A stretch of 64,000 nt of DNA, taken from contig NZ_JAGGOJ010000027.1 of NCBI RefSeq assembly GCF_018614575.1, forward strand, positions 31,369 to 95,368, written 5' to 3'. This document shows, piece after piece, positions 42,295 through 50,723 of this stretch. Under the pieces are notes generated by a model. The model saw only the letters and a program-made list of their open reading frames with translations, ran no database searches and was not told the origin of the DNA. Each line of letters starts with the position of its first letter. Within the stretch, counting starts at the first letter, position 1. Origin of the DNA: Streptomyces sp. ISL-10 (GTDB taxonomy: Bacteria; Actinomycetota; Actinomycetes; Streptomycetales; Streptomycetaceae). A program made the translations under genes and the position numbers.

Positions 42295-43476
42295 ATGCGC
42301 GCGCTGACATGGCAGGGCCGGAGGGACGTCCGGATCCAGACGGTCCCCGATCCCCGCATCAAGGAGCCGACGGATGTCATCGTCCGGGTGACCTCGACCG
42401 GCATCTGCGGTTCCGATCTGCACCTGTACGAAATCCTCGGCCCCTATCTGGACCCGGGCGACATCCTCGGCCACGAGCCCATGGGCATCGTCGAGGAGGC
42501 CGGCCCCGAGGTGAGGAGCCTCTCGGCCGGTGACCGCGTCGTCGTCCCGTTCAACGTCTCGTGCGGTGAGTGCTTCATGTGCGCCCAGGGACTCCACTCG
42601 CAGTGCGAGACGACCCAGGTGCGCGACCGCGGCACGGGCGCGTCGCTGTTCGGCTACACAAAGCTGTACGGGCAGGTGCCCGGTGGGCAGGCCGAGTACC
42701 TGCGGGTGCCCTTCGGCGACAAGCTGCCCGTCAAGGTGCCCGAAGGCCCGCCGGACGAGCGCTTCGTCTACCTGTCGGACGTGCTGCCGACGGCGTGGCA
42801 GGCCGTGGAGTACGCCGGCGTCCCGCCCGGCGGGTCACTGACCGTCCTCGGCCTCGGGCCGATCGGCGACATGGCGTGCCGTGTGGCGCTCCACCGCGGT
42901 GCCGGACTCGTCATCGGCGTCGACCTCGTCCCCGAGCGCCTCGACCGGGCCGCGGAACGGGGCGTGAAGGCACTCGACCTGCGCGAGCACGACGACGTCG
43001 CCGACGCGGTCCGCGAGCTCACCGACGGCCGGGGCTCGGACGCGGTGATCGATGCCGTGGGCATGGAGGCCCACGGCGCGCCGGTCGCCAAGGCGGGCCA
43101 GTGGGCGACCGGCCTGCTGCCCGGACGGATGGCCCGCCGGGTCATGGAGCACGTCGGGGTGGACCGGCTGGAGGCGTTCTACACGGCCATCGACGCGGTG
43201 CGGCGCGGTGGCACGATCTCGCTGGCCGGCGTCTACGGCGGCATGGCGGATCCCGTGCCGATGCTCACCCTCTTCGACAAGCAGATCCAGCTCCGTATGG
43301 GCCAGGCCAATGTCCACCGCTGGGTGGACGACATCCTTCCTGTGCTGACGGACGCTGATCCGCTCGGTGTCGAGGGCTTCGCGACCCACACCATGCGGCT
43401 GGAGAAGGGGCCCGAGGCGTACGCGATGTTCCAGGCGAAGGCCGACGGCATGGTCAAGACCCTCCTGAAGCCGTAG
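42295..43476 (+). CDS. zinc-dependent alcohol dehydrogenase (formaldehyde-dehydrogenase-like MDR)
   Basis: A 393-residue medium-chain dehydrogenase. Catalytic zinc: Cys in STGICGSDLHLYE and the HEPMGIVEEAG His-Glu; structural zinc: the four Cys in NVSCGECFMCAQGLHSQCE. The Rossmann motif is VLGLGPIGDMACRVAL. The length and the insert in residues 240-290 (GMEAHGAPVAKAGQW) resemble the glutathione-independent formaldehyde dehydrogenase / threonine dehydrogenase-like group. ATG 42295 follows GGGAGGA. Such genes occur in Streptomyces hypoxia/dormancy clusters, matching the USP/CBS block downstream; that link is inference. The substrate is unknown. Confidence 0.88.
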   Translation: MRALTWQGRRDVRIQTVPDPRIKEPTDVIVRVTSTGICGSDLHLYEILGPYLDPGDILGHEPMGIVEEAGPEVRSLSAGDRVVVPFNVSCGECFMCAQGLHSQCETTQVRDRGTGASLFGYTKLYGQVPGGQAEYLRVPFGDKLPVKVPEGPPDERFVYLSDVLPTAWQAVEYAGVPPGGSLTVLGLGPIGDMACRVALHRGAGLVIGVDLVPERLDRAAERGVKALDLREHDDVADAVRELTDGRGSDAVIDAVGMEAHGAPVAKAGQWATGLLPGRMARRVMEHVGVDRLEAFYTAIDAVRRGGTISLAGVYGGMADPVPMLTLFDKQIQLRMGQANVHRWVDDILPVLTDADPLGVEGFATHTMRLEKGPEAYAMFQAKADGMVKTLLKP

Positions 43477-43551
43477 CCGACCCCGCTCTGTGCCGTGCCG
43501 TGCCGCACTCTGCACCGGGCTGATCAGCCCTGGCAGACGGGGCGCCGCCGC

Positions 43552-44331
43552 TCAGTCCTGGCAGGCGGGGCACCACACCGAGCGGCGGCCGCCGGTGCGG
43601 TCCGAGCGCAGTGGCCCGCCGCAGCGCGGGCACAGCGGGTCGGGGTCGTCCCGGCGTCCGGTGAGCCAGGTCCGCCGCGGCGGTACGCGCGCGGTCGGCA
43701 CGGCCGACCGCAGGACCCGGCCCATCGCGGCGTGGATCCGGCGCAGCTCGGCCTCGTCCAGGTCGCGCGCGGGCCTGGAGGGCGCAACCCGGGCGCGCCA
43801 GAGGATCTCGTCACTGAGGAGGTTGCCCAGGCCGGCGAGCACCGACTGGTCCATGAGCACGTTCTTGACGGCGCCCCGCCGGCCGGCGACGCGCTCCAGG
43901 AAGGACACCTGGGGCAGACCGAGCGCGTCGGGGCCGAGATCGCCCAGGATGTGGCCGACGGCCTCGTCACTCCCGGCCAGATGGACGCCCTGGAGCTTGC
44001 GCTGATCGCGGTAGCGCAGCCGGTGGTCGTCGTCGAGGACGAGCACGAGCCGGTCGTGCTCCGCGACGGGGTCGTCGGACGAAGCGCACATGAGCAACCC
44101 CGTCATCCCGAAGTGCCACACGACGGTGGGCCCGTCGGTGGGCGCCACGAGCCACTTGCCGTGCCGCCGGGGCTCACCGAGCCGCCGCCCCACCAGTTCC
44201 CTGCGCAGCCGCCGCACGGTCACTCCGCGCAGAACGCCGGCGTCGCGGACGTCGACCGCCGTGATCCGCCGGCCGGTGCCGCAGGAACGCAGCACCTCTC
44301 GGAACCCTTCGACGTCCGGCAGCTCGGGCAT
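43552..44331 (-). CDS. formamidopyrimidine/endonuclease VIII-type DNA glycosylase
   Basis: A 259-residue Fpg/Nei family repair enzyme. It starts MPELPDVEGFREVL, so the N-terminal catalytic Pro2-Glu3 are present after Met removal. A helix-two-turn-helix (LMDQSVLAGLGNLLSDEILW) and a C-terminal zinc finger with four Cys (CPRCGGPLRSDRTGGRR … WCPAC) complete the architecture. It removes oxidised bases from DNA. ATG 44331 is fixed by the required PE start. It stands alone, convergent with the dehydrogenase gene. The choice between Fpg and Nei specificity cannot be made by eye. Confidence 0.93.
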   Translation of the reverse strand: MPELPDVEGFREVLRSCGTGRRITAVDVRDAGVLRGVTVRRLRRELVGRRLGEPRRHGKWLVAPTDGPTVVWHFGMTGLLMCASSDDPVAEHDRLVLVLDDDHRLRYRDQRKLQGVHLAGSDEAVGHILGDLGPDALGLPQVSFLERVAGRRGAVKNVLMDQSVLAGLGNLLSDEILWRARVAPSRPARDLDEAELRRIHAAMGRVLRSAVPTARVPPRRTWLTGRRDDPDPLCPRCGGPLRSDRTGGRRSVWCPACQD

Positions 44332-44575
44332 GTCCTCCTCCGTCGGCGTCCGTCGCCCGTCCCGGGCCGCGCCGCGGCACGCGGTGCGGACCCCGGCCGG
44401 GTACCCCGTGTCCGCGGGTGAACCCACGTGGCCGGCCCGCCGGCGGGAAGCGCGTCGGCGGGTGACCGGAGCCTGCCTGGACGAACAGGGCCCCAGCCGG
44501 TGAACACGTTCGGGGTGCTGAGGCTACCGAGCCCCTCCCCGCCTGATCGCGCGACTGCGAGACGTCTTGTCGGCG

Positions 44576-44944
44576 TCAGCTTCTGGTCAGGCAGAAGGGA
44601 TGCCCGGCCGGGTCGGTGAAGACCCGCCACCCGTCCCCGCCCGGTTGGTGCTCCGGCTTGGTTGCCCCCAACTCCAGTAGCAGGGCCTCGGCCTCGTCGA
44701 GGTCATCCACCTCGAAGTCGAGGTGAACTTGTTGCGGCACTTTTTGGCCGGGCCAGCGCGGGGCCTGGTAGTCATCGACCCGCTGGAAGCCGATGGAGAG
44801 CCCGTTTTCGCGGATGAGGCCGGCGAAGTCACCGTTGGATCTGGGGTGCAGCTCAAGTCCGGTGGCTTGCCGATAGAACGCGGCCAGAGCCTCGGGATCG
44901 GCGCAGTCGAGTGTTATCGCCGTTGGCTTCATCCGCGGGGGCAT
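44576..44944 (-). CDS. VOC-superfamily (glyoxalase-like) protein
   Basis: A 122-residue protein with two beta-alpha-beta-beta-beta units: ITLDCADPEALAAFYRQATG begins the first, and QQVHLDFEVDDLDEAEALLL the second, ending FTDPAGHPFCLTRS. This is the common small glyoxalase/bleomycin-resistance-like protein; the conserved metal positions are a His in VHLDFEV and the C-terminal H/C region, but no full metal set is obvious. It may bind a small ligand or confer mild resistance. ATG 44944 has GGAG upstream; ATG 44932 is an alternative. The function is unknown. Confidence 0.83.
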   Translation of the reverse strand: MPPRMKPTAITLDCADPEALAAFYRQATGLELHPRSNGDFAGLIRENGLSIGFQRVDDYQAPRWPGQKVPQQVHLDFEVDDLDEAEALLLELGATKPEHQPGGDGWRVFTDPAGHPFCLTRS

Positions 44945-45246
44945 GGCAACTCCGTGACAGCCATCATGCTGTGGGTCCGAACTCGCGTAGGCGTCACACC
45001 GTAGTGATCAGCTCCACATTTCGCGACCTGATTCACGTCAACTCCGAGCCGCAGCGCAGAGTTGACAGCCCTCACGGCCACTCGCGGGGCGCCGGAGTAC
45101 GGGTTCGGCAAAGTCTGCATCCGGTGCTCGCAGGTGAACCGGCGCCTCGGCGGTGGACCTGGTCCCGTCCGGTGAACCAGCGCCCTCCTCGGGTGAATCC
45201 GGCTCCGTGGGCAGCCGCGTACCGGAACGGCCCCGGAGGACGGAGC
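44945..45246. other. intergenic region, no gene recognised
   Basis: The stretch between the VOC gene and the topoisomerase remnant shows no conserved frame. It contains an inverted repeat TCAACTC (45038-45044) / GAGTTGA (45059-45065). The right part may be unrecognisable sequence of the decayed topoisomerase gene. Confidence 0.45.
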
Positions 45247-45541
45247 TGGCCTGCCACGGTCCTCGCTGCCGTCGCACTGGCCGTGTCCGCTCCGGTCGTC
45301 GGTACGTCGGAGGCCGCCCCGGCGGCGCGCCGCCTCCCGTGCGGTGCGGGAGGCGGCCGACCACCTCGGCAACACACCGGCCGCGTGCCGTGCCTCGTAC
45401 ATCAACCCGCGGTTGTTCGAGCTCTTCGACGAGGGCGTCATGATCGCGCCGATGCTCGGGGACCTGGGCCGGGACGGCCGGCCCGGGGTGCTCGCCACCC
45501 AGCAGCCGGTGGAAGCGGCGGTGCTGCGGCTGCTCGCGTAA
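45247..45541 (+). pseudogene. C-terminal remnant of a type IB DNA topoisomerase
   Basis: One frame reads WPATVLAAVALAVSAPVVGT and, after a shift near 45325, another reads RAASRAVREAADHLGNTPA, then CRASYINPRLFELFDEG, ending at TAA 45541. HLGNTPxxCRxSYIxP is the active-site tyrosine motif of bacterial topoisomerase IB (the Tyr in ASY is catalytic). The upstream two-thirds of the enzyme are missing. It is therefore an eroded gene end; intact proteins are about 330-360 residues. Confidence 0.75.
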
Positions 45542-45567
45542 CGACCCCACGCGCGCGGCCCGGGGCA

Positions 45568-45669
45568 GCGGAAGTCCCACGGTGCGGCCGGTGCCGCAGC
45601 TCCGGTCAGCGGAAGTCCCACGGTGCGGCCGGTGCCGCAGCTCCGGTCAGCGGAAGTCCCATGGTGCGG
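45568..45669. repeat. 41-bp tandem repeat, 2.5 copies, at the 3' end of the HTH-PNPOx gene
   Basis: Two identical 41-bp units (45568-45608 and 45609-45649) are followed by a partial third (45650-45669, one mismatch) that belongs to the coding end of the minus-strand gene. Each full unit holds the hairpin TGCGGC-CGGT-GCCGCA. The gene end has thus been copied outward, perhaps multiplying a terminator. Confidence 0.9.
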
Positions 45670-46351
45670 GCGCCCCGCGCACCAGGATGCGGCGGCCGGT
45701 GACCCGTTCCGGCGCCAGGGCGATCCACAGGTCCCGTTCACCCCCGGCCCACGGCGCGCTGTAGGCCTGGTGCTCCAGCTCGCGTACGGCGTCCTCGTCC
45801 GTGACCGACCGGGCCCGGCCGACGATCAGCACGCTCCAGCCACGGCTGAACGCCTCGTCGATGTGGTCCACCTCGAAGGCGATCTCCTGACCCGCCGCCT
45901 GAGCGGGCACGGCTTCGGGGGAGGTCCTGAACGCCACCTCCCCCTCGGCGACGAGGTAGTTGACCGGCAGGATGGCGGGCCCCTCGCGGCCCGCGACGGC
46001 GATGCGGCCGACCCCGTGTGTGCCGAGCAGCGCCCAGCACTCGTCCTCGGCCAGCTCCACCAGCTCGGGGCGGTGCGCGGCGCGGCCCGAGCCGGGTGGC
46101 GCGTCCGGGCCGCCGCCCGTGAGCGCGGTGACGGTGGTCTCCAGGGCGTCGGCCAGCCGCAGCAGGAACCCCATGCCCGGGGTCGCGGTCTGCTCCTCCA
46201 GATACTCGATGTACCCCGGCGCGGATCCGGCCCGCAGCGCGACGTCCTCGCGGGACAGGCCGAGCTGCTGTCGGCGGGCGGCGACCCGGCGGCCGATGTC
46301 GCCCCTCGACACCCTCGGAGCCGGGGCTCCCGTCTGCGGTTTCTCGGGCAT
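45647..46351 (-). CDS. helix-turn-helix protein fused to a pyridoxamine-5'-phosphate-oxidase-like domain
   Basis: A 234-residue two-domain protein. Residues about 18-75 are an XRE-type helix-turn-helix (IGRRVAARRQQLGLSREDVA … YIEYLEEQTATPGMGFLLRL). Residues 95-225 are a split-barrel flavin-binding PNPOx-like domain (GVGRIAVAGREGPAILPVNY … IAFEVDHIDEAFSRGWSVLI). The pairing suggests a flavin- or F420-sensing regulator; such proteins are frequent in Streptomyces stress/dormancy gene groups. ATG 46351 follows GGAAGG. It is divergent from the CBS-BON gene. A regulatory role is inferred from the domains. Confidence 0.87.
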   Translation of the reverse strand: MPEKPQTGAPAPRVSRGDIGRRVAARRQQLGLSREDVALRAGSAPGYIEYLEEQTATPGMGFLLRLADALETTVTALTGGGPDAPPGSGRAAHRPELVELAEDECWALLGTHGVGRIAVAGREGPAILPVNYLVAEGEVAFRTSPEAVPAQAAGQEIAFEVDHIDEAFSRGWSVLIVGRARSVTDEDAVRELEHQAYSAPWAGGERDLWIALAPERVTGRRILVRGAPAPWDFR

Positions 46352-46437
46352 GGTGGGCACCTTCCCAGCTCGCGCTCCGGTACGGCTCGGGCCTGGCGCC
46401 CACGGTAGTCAGGGGAGCCGGGGGGCGCACGGCGGCG

Positions 46438-46497
46438 TGACCGCGCTGCGGCATGACCGCGCTGCGCCCCGCCGCGACCGGCGCCCGCCGCGACCGG
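46438..46497. repeat. two pairs of 13-bp repeats with 16-bp spacing in the divergent promoter region
   Basis: TGACCGCGCTGCG occurs at 46438-46450 and 46454-46466; CCGCCGCGACCGG occurs at 46469-46481 and 46485-46497. Both pairs have a 16-bp period. They lie between the HTH-PNPOx and CBS-BON starts and may be regulator sites or slippage products. Confidence 0.6.
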
Positions 46498-46578
46498 TGG
46501 CCCGTGCTCGGAAATACTGGTGGTGGACGGCCTGGACGCAGGTGGAGGTGGAGCCATGATGCCGAGGACCGGTGCGCG

Positions 46579-47184
46579 ATGAGACACCGCTTCGTCGCCG
46601 ACCTGATGACGCCCGAGGCGGTCTTCGTCCAGCGCGGCACCACGTTCAAGGAGATCGCGCGGCTGCTCGACGAGTTCGGCATCACGGCCGTGCCCGTGAT
46701 CGACGACGACGGGCGGCCCGTCGGCGTCGTGTCCGAGGCCGATCTGCTGCGCCGGCACACCAGCGGTACCGGCTCCGACACGGCCGAGGGGCTGATGAGC
46801 AGCCCCGCCGTGGTGGCGCAGCCCGAGTGGAGCGCGGTGCAGGCGGCCCGGGTGATGGAGGACCGGCACATCAAGCGGCTTCCGGTGGTGGACGGCTCCG
46901 GACGGCTGATCGGCGTGGTGAGCCGCAGCGACCTTCTCCAGCTGTTCCTGCGCCGGGACCGGGCCATCAAGGAGGAGATCGTGGAGGACGTCCTCGCCGG
47001 CACGCTGGGCGTGTCACCGGCGGCCGTCACGGTCGAGGTCGAAGAAGGCCGGGTGACGCTCAGCGGGACCCTTGAGCGCAAGAGCCTGGTGCGGGTGGTC
47101 GTACGCCTGTGCCAGAGCGTCGACGGCGTCGTGGACGTGGTCGACCGTCTCTTCTACGAGAACGACGACGCGTTCCGCACCTGA
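46579..47184 (+). CDS. CBS-domain pair with C-terminal BON domain
   Basis: A 201-residue soluble protein: two CBS motifs (VADLMTPEAVFVQRGTTFKE … GVVSEADLLRRH; then EGLMSSPAVVAQPEWSAVQA … GVVSRSDLLQLFL) at residues about 5-125 form a Bateman module that binds adenine nucleotides, and a BON domain follows at 130-195 (VTVEVEEGRVTLSGTLERKS). Proteins of this design are common in actinobacterial stress clusters and may sense energy charge. The ATG at 46579 is used; a short overlapping ORF (MMPRTGAR, from 46557) ends at this start and might couple translation. The effector target is unknown. Confidence 0.88.
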   Translation: MRHRFVADLMTPEAVFVQRGTTFKEIARLLDEFGITAVPVIDDDGRPVGVVSEADLLRRHTSGTGSDTAEGLMSSPAVVAQPEWSAVQAARVMEDRHIKRLPVVDGSGRLIGVVSRSDLLQLFLRRDRAIKEEIVEDVLAGTLGVSPAAVTVEVEEGRVTLSGTLERKSLVRVVVRLCQSVDGVVDVVDRLFYENDDAFRT

Positions 47185-47217
47185 GCCGGCTGCCCCGCGG
47201 CCGGCCCCCGGCCGGAG

Positions 47218-49632
47218 TCAGTCGGGCGGCAGCGGCAGCACACACGACGTGCCCGGCTCCACCGCGACCGTGCGGTCGGTGACCCGTACCTCGATCGGGG
47301 AGGCGTCCGACTCCGGTACGCCGATCTCCAGCTCCCCCGGCCGCACGCGCACCCGGACGCCCCAGTGCCCGTGGTAGCGGATGGAGAATCCGTATTCGGC
47401 GAACTCGGGCGAGGGGACGGGGTCGAACCACAGCGCCCCGCCGCGGGTCTCCATCCCCGTCAGGCCGCGGTGTACGAGGTCGAGCGTCCCCCCCATGGCG
47501 CCCAGGTGCACGCCCTCCTCGGTGGTGCCGCCGTGCAGATCGGCGATGTCGCCCTCCAGCGCCTCGCGGCAGTACTCCCACGCGTCGTGCCGGCGCACCC
47601 GGGCGAGCACCCAGCCGTGGACCAGGCCGCTGAGGGTGGAGCCGTGGCTGGTGCGCCCCAGGTAGTAGTCGACGGTCCGGTGCCAGGTGCCGTCGTCCAG
47701 TTCGTAGCCGAGACGCCGGAAGACACCGCGCAGCTCGGCCGGTGAGAACAGATAGCCGAGCATCAGGACGTCGGCCTGCTTGGACGCCTTGTAGCGGTTG
47801 ACGGTGTCGTCCTCGGCCTCCAGGACACGGTCGAGGCGGCGGATGTCGCCGTGGCGTGCGCGCAGTGCGGCCCAGTCCAGCTCCGCCAGGCTGCCGTAGC
47901 CGTGGAACTGGCTGATGACACCGTCGTGGAAGGGCACGTACAGCCGTCGCGACACCTCCTCCCAGTGCTCCATCTCCGTCTCGTCGAGCAGGGTGCGCTC
48001 GCTCAGTTCGCGGCGGCGGGGTGCGGGCAGTTCCCGGACGACGTCGAGCGCGCGGGCGAGCACCCAGGCAGCGGTGACGTTGGTGTACGCGTTGTCGTCG
48101 AGGCCCGGAACGCTGGCTCCCGGATACGCCTCGTGGTACTCATCCGGCCCGACGACCCCGCGGATGCGGTAGCGCTCCATGTCCTCGTCGTACACCGCGA
48201 AGCCGGCCCAGAACCGGGCGATCTGCGTCAGCATCTCCGCGCCCTTGGTGTGCAGGAACTCGGCGTCGCCGCTCGCCTCGCAGTACTCCCAGACGTTGTA
48301 CGCGATGGCCGAGCCGACATGGTGCTGGAGCCGGGAGTGGTCGGGCAGCCAGCGGCCGGAGCGCGGGTTGAGATGCAGCTGCTGCGTCTCCTCGCGGCCG
48401 TCGCTCCCGCTCTGCCAGGGGTACATGGCCCCGATCTGCCCGGCGTCACGGGCCAGCCGCATCGCCTGTTCGAGGCGGCGGTACCGGTACATGAGCAGCG
48501 CCCGCGAGACCTCAGGGAAGTGCAGGTTCAGATAGGGCAGGACGAACAGCTCGTCCCAGAAGATGTGTCCCCGGTACGCCTCGCCGTGCAGTCCGCGGGC
48601 CGGTACGCCGATGTCGAGGTCGGCGGTGTGCGGCGAGAGGGTCTGCAGGACGTGGAAGAGGTGCAGGCGCAGGATGCGCCCGGCCTCCCCCGGCACGTCG
48701 AGTTCACCCCTGCCCCACAGCTGCCGCCAGGCGGTCCGGTGGGACTCCAGGAGTGCCTCGAAGCCGGAGGCGCGGACGACGCGGTCGACAGCGGCGTGCA
48801 GGGGGTCGCTGATCGCGGCGTCCCGGGAGGTGTGCAGTGCGACGGTCTTGTCGACGGTGCGGGTGCGGCCGGGCTTGAGCCACAGCCGCATGACTTGCAC
48901 GGCGCGCAGGGGTTCGTGGGCACTGCGCAGCCTCTCGGCGTCCGCCCGGCGCGGATCCACCGGCTCGTCGGCGGTGGTGCGGCACGCCATCCCGATGCGG
49001 ATGTCGGAGGTGGCGGTGCGGCAGCGCAGCCACATCACGTCCTGCTCGCCGCCCCCGGCGTTGACGTGCACGAGGTGGTTGCCGTTGAGCTGCCGGTAGC
49101 GGGCCACGCCGCTGTTGGTCACGGAGCCGTCGAGTGCGGTCTCGACCTCGATCTCGCCGGCCCACCCCTCGGCGGTGAACTCGGTGCGCAGTACGGCGAG
49201 ATGGGGGTCTCCCATATGGACCATCCGCACTTGACGCACGGCCAGTGTCCGTCCGTCGTCCGTCGCGTACCGAAGGGTGCGCTCCAGGGTCCCGGCGTGC
49301 AGATCGAGTCGCTGACGGTGTTCGCGCAGGGCGGGGCCGTCGGGATGGAACCAGGGCGCGTCGCCGCGGGGGCTGTGCAGCCGGAAACGCAGCGGCAGCC
49401 AGTTCGGCAGGTTGACCATGTCCTCGTTGACGACCTGGCGGCCGGCGACGGTGGAGGTCAGCCGGTTGTAGCAGCCGGCCGCGTAGGTACCGGGATAGTG
49501 CACGGTGTCGGCCGTGCACTCGGGGGCTGCGCCGCGGGTGGCGAAATAGCCGTTGCCGAGCGTGCAGAGGGCTTCCCGCAGCCGTTCACGGCCGGGCGTG
49601 TAGCCGTCGTACGTCCAGATCCACTCGGGCAT
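47218..49632 (-). CDS. GH65 family disaccharide phosphorylase/hydrolase (Rv3401-like)
   Basis: An 804-residue GH65 enzyme: N-terminal beta-sandwich (residues 1-270), linker, (alpha/alpha)6 barrel and C-terminal sheet. The acid catalyst is Glu498 in RGVVGPDEYHEAYPG, and the phosphate-site region reads YKASKQADVLMLGYLF. FWDELFVLPYL is another family signature. Members split maltose, trehalose or kojibiose with phosphate, giving beta-glucose-1-phosphate. The gene is followed upstream by a beta-phosphoglucomutase-like HAD gene, the same pairing as Rv3400-Rv3401 of Mycobacterium tuberculosis. The exact disaccharide is not decidable by eye. Confidence 0.9.
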   Translation of the reverse strand: MPEWIWTYDGYTPGRERLREALCTLGNGYFATRGAAPECTADTVHYPGTYAAGCYNRLTSTVAGRQVVNEDMVNLPNWLPLRFRLHSPRGDAPWFHPDGPALREHRQRLDLHAGTLERTLRYATDDGRTLAVRQVRMVHMGDPHLAVLRTEFTAEGWAGEIEVETALDGSVTNSGVARYRQLNGNHLVHVNAGGGEQDVMWLRCRTATSDIRIGMACRTTADEPVDPRRADAERLRSAHEPLRAVQVMRLWLKPGRTRTVDKTVALHTSRDAAISDPLHAAVDRVVRASGFEALLESHRTAWRQLWGRGELDVPGEAGRILRLHLFHVLQTLSPHTADLDIGVPARGLHGEAYRGHIFWDELFVLPYLNLHFPEVSRALLMYRYRRLEQAMRLARDAGQIGAMYPWQSGSDGREETQQLHLNPRSGRWLPDHSRLQHHVGSAIAYNVWEYCEASGDAEFLHTKGAEMLTQIARFWAGFAVYDEDMERYRIRGVVGPDEYHEAYPGASVPGLDDNAYTNVTAAWVLARALDVVRELPAPRRRELSERTLLDETEMEHWEEVSRRLYVPFHDGVISQFHGYGSLAELDWAALRARHGDIRRLDRVLEAEDDTVNRYKASKQADVLMLGYLFSPAELRGVFRRLGYELDDGTWHRTVDYYLGRTSHGSTLSGLVHGWVLARVRRHDAWEYCREALEGDIADLHGGTTEEGVHLGAMGGTLDLVHRGLTGMETRGGALWFDPVPSPEFAEYGFSIRYHGHWGVRVRVRPGELEIGVPESDASPIEVRVTDRTVAVEPGTSCVLPLPPD

Positions 49633-49634
49633 CG

Positions 49635-50435
49635 TCAGTCCTCGGGAGCGTCGGGGAGCAGTTCGGCGAGGTCGCGGACGACGAGGTCGGCGCCGTGGTC
49701 CAGCAGCGCGGTGTCCGTCCCGGGGCCGGCGGTGCGGTCGACACCGACGACCAGGGCGAACCCGCCGCGCCGGCCCGCCGCCACGCCCGCCAGCGCGTCC
49801 TCGACGAGGGCGCACCGGCCGGGTGGGACGCCGACTCTGCGCGCCGCCTCCAGGAAGAGGGCGGGGTCCGGTTTGCCGGGCAGCCCGAGCCGGGCGGCCT
49901 CGCGTCCGTCGACCAGGACGTCGAAGTACGGCAGGACACCGGCGCCGGTGAGCAGTTCGCGGGCGTGGCGGGACGCCGACACGGCGGCGAGCGGCACGGA
50001 CCGGGACCGCAGCGCCTTCAGCAGCCGTACGGTCCCCGGGTAGGCCTCGACGCCGTGCTGCCGCAGGCTCTCGGTGAACAGCCGCTCCTTGTACGCGGCC
50101 ACTGCGCTCACGGTGCCGGTGCCCGGCGGGTCGTCGGGGCTGCCGCGCGGCAGGCCGATCCCGCGGGAGTCGAGGAAGGCGGCGGCCCCGTCCATCCGGG
50201 ACCTGCCGTCGACATGGCGCAGATAGTCGTCACGGACGTCGAAGGGCCGGCGGTCGCGGGGGTCGTCCGGTGGATGGTCCTTCAGGCAGGCGTCGAAGGC
50301 GGTCTTCCACGCGGCCGCGTGGACGCGTGCCGAGTCGGTGATGACGCCGTCGGTGTCGAGGACGACGGCCTCGGTGTCCTGCCAGACGGGACCGGTGCCG
50401 CGGCCCGGCCGCGCGGCGCCCTTGTCCACGGTCAT
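49635..50435 (-). CDS. HAD-family beta-phosphoglucomutase-like hydrolase
   Basis: A 266-residue HAD protein with cap. Motif I reads VVLDTDGVITDSARVHAAAW (both Asp present), motif II PLAAVSASRH, motif III Lys in GKPDPALFLEAARR, and motif IV VEDALAGVAAGRRGGF. This pattern fits beta-phosphoglucomutase, which turns beta-glucose-1-phosphate into glucose-6-phosphate. It ends 2 bp before the GH65 start, so both are one operon acting in sequence. ATG 50435 is the start. An ordinary sugar phosphatase activity is the alternative. The T in DTDG, where Leu or Phe is usual, is slightly odd. Confidence 0.88.
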   Translation of the reverse strand: MTVDKGAARPGRGTGPVWQDTEAVVLDTDGVITDSARVHAAAWKTAFDACLKDHPPDDPRDRRPFDVRDDYLRHVDGRSRMDGAAAFLDSRGIGLPRGSPDDPPGTGTVSAVAAYKERLFTESLRQHGVEAYPGTVRLLKALRSRSVPLAAVSASRHARELLTGAGVLPYFDVLVDGREAARLGLPGKPDPALFLEAARRVGVPPGRCALVEDALAGVAAGRRGGFALVVGVDRTAGPGTDTALLDHGADLVVRDLAELLPDAPED

Positions 50436-50546
50436 GGCGGTCCTCCCGGTCCCTCTCCGGCCGCCCCTGCGCGGCGGGGCCGCCGGAGCCACGTGATCAG
50501 GATCGCCGGGTACCCCCTCCGGCGCCCGCCGAACGGCGTCCCCCGT

Positions 50547-50632
50547 GCCCGGCCGCGCGTCCGGCACGGACCGGGCTCGTACGCGTCCCCGGGGCCCGGC
50601 CGCGCGTCCGGCACCGGACCGGGCTCGTACGC
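50547..50632. repeat. imperfect 38-bp direct repeat upstream of the universal stress protein gene
   Basis: Two copies, 50547-50584 and 50594-50632, differ by one inserted base and start 47 bp apart. They begin GCCCGGCCGCGCGTCC and end GGGCTCGTACGC. They lie in the divergent region between the HAD and USP genes and may carry duplicated promoter or operator elements. Confidence 0.75.
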
Positions 50633-50723
50633 ACGATTGCTGGTCCACGGGTGGTGCCGTCGAGCGCTCCGGAGCGGGAGGCTGGAAAGTGGCCGCAGGA
50701 GCGATCCGAAGGAGGAAGCAACC

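Noticed and set aside
45038..45065. Inverted repeat as a terminator or operator
   Set aside because: It lies upstream of the VOC gene with a 14-nt loop and no adjoining gene it could end; evidence is too thin.
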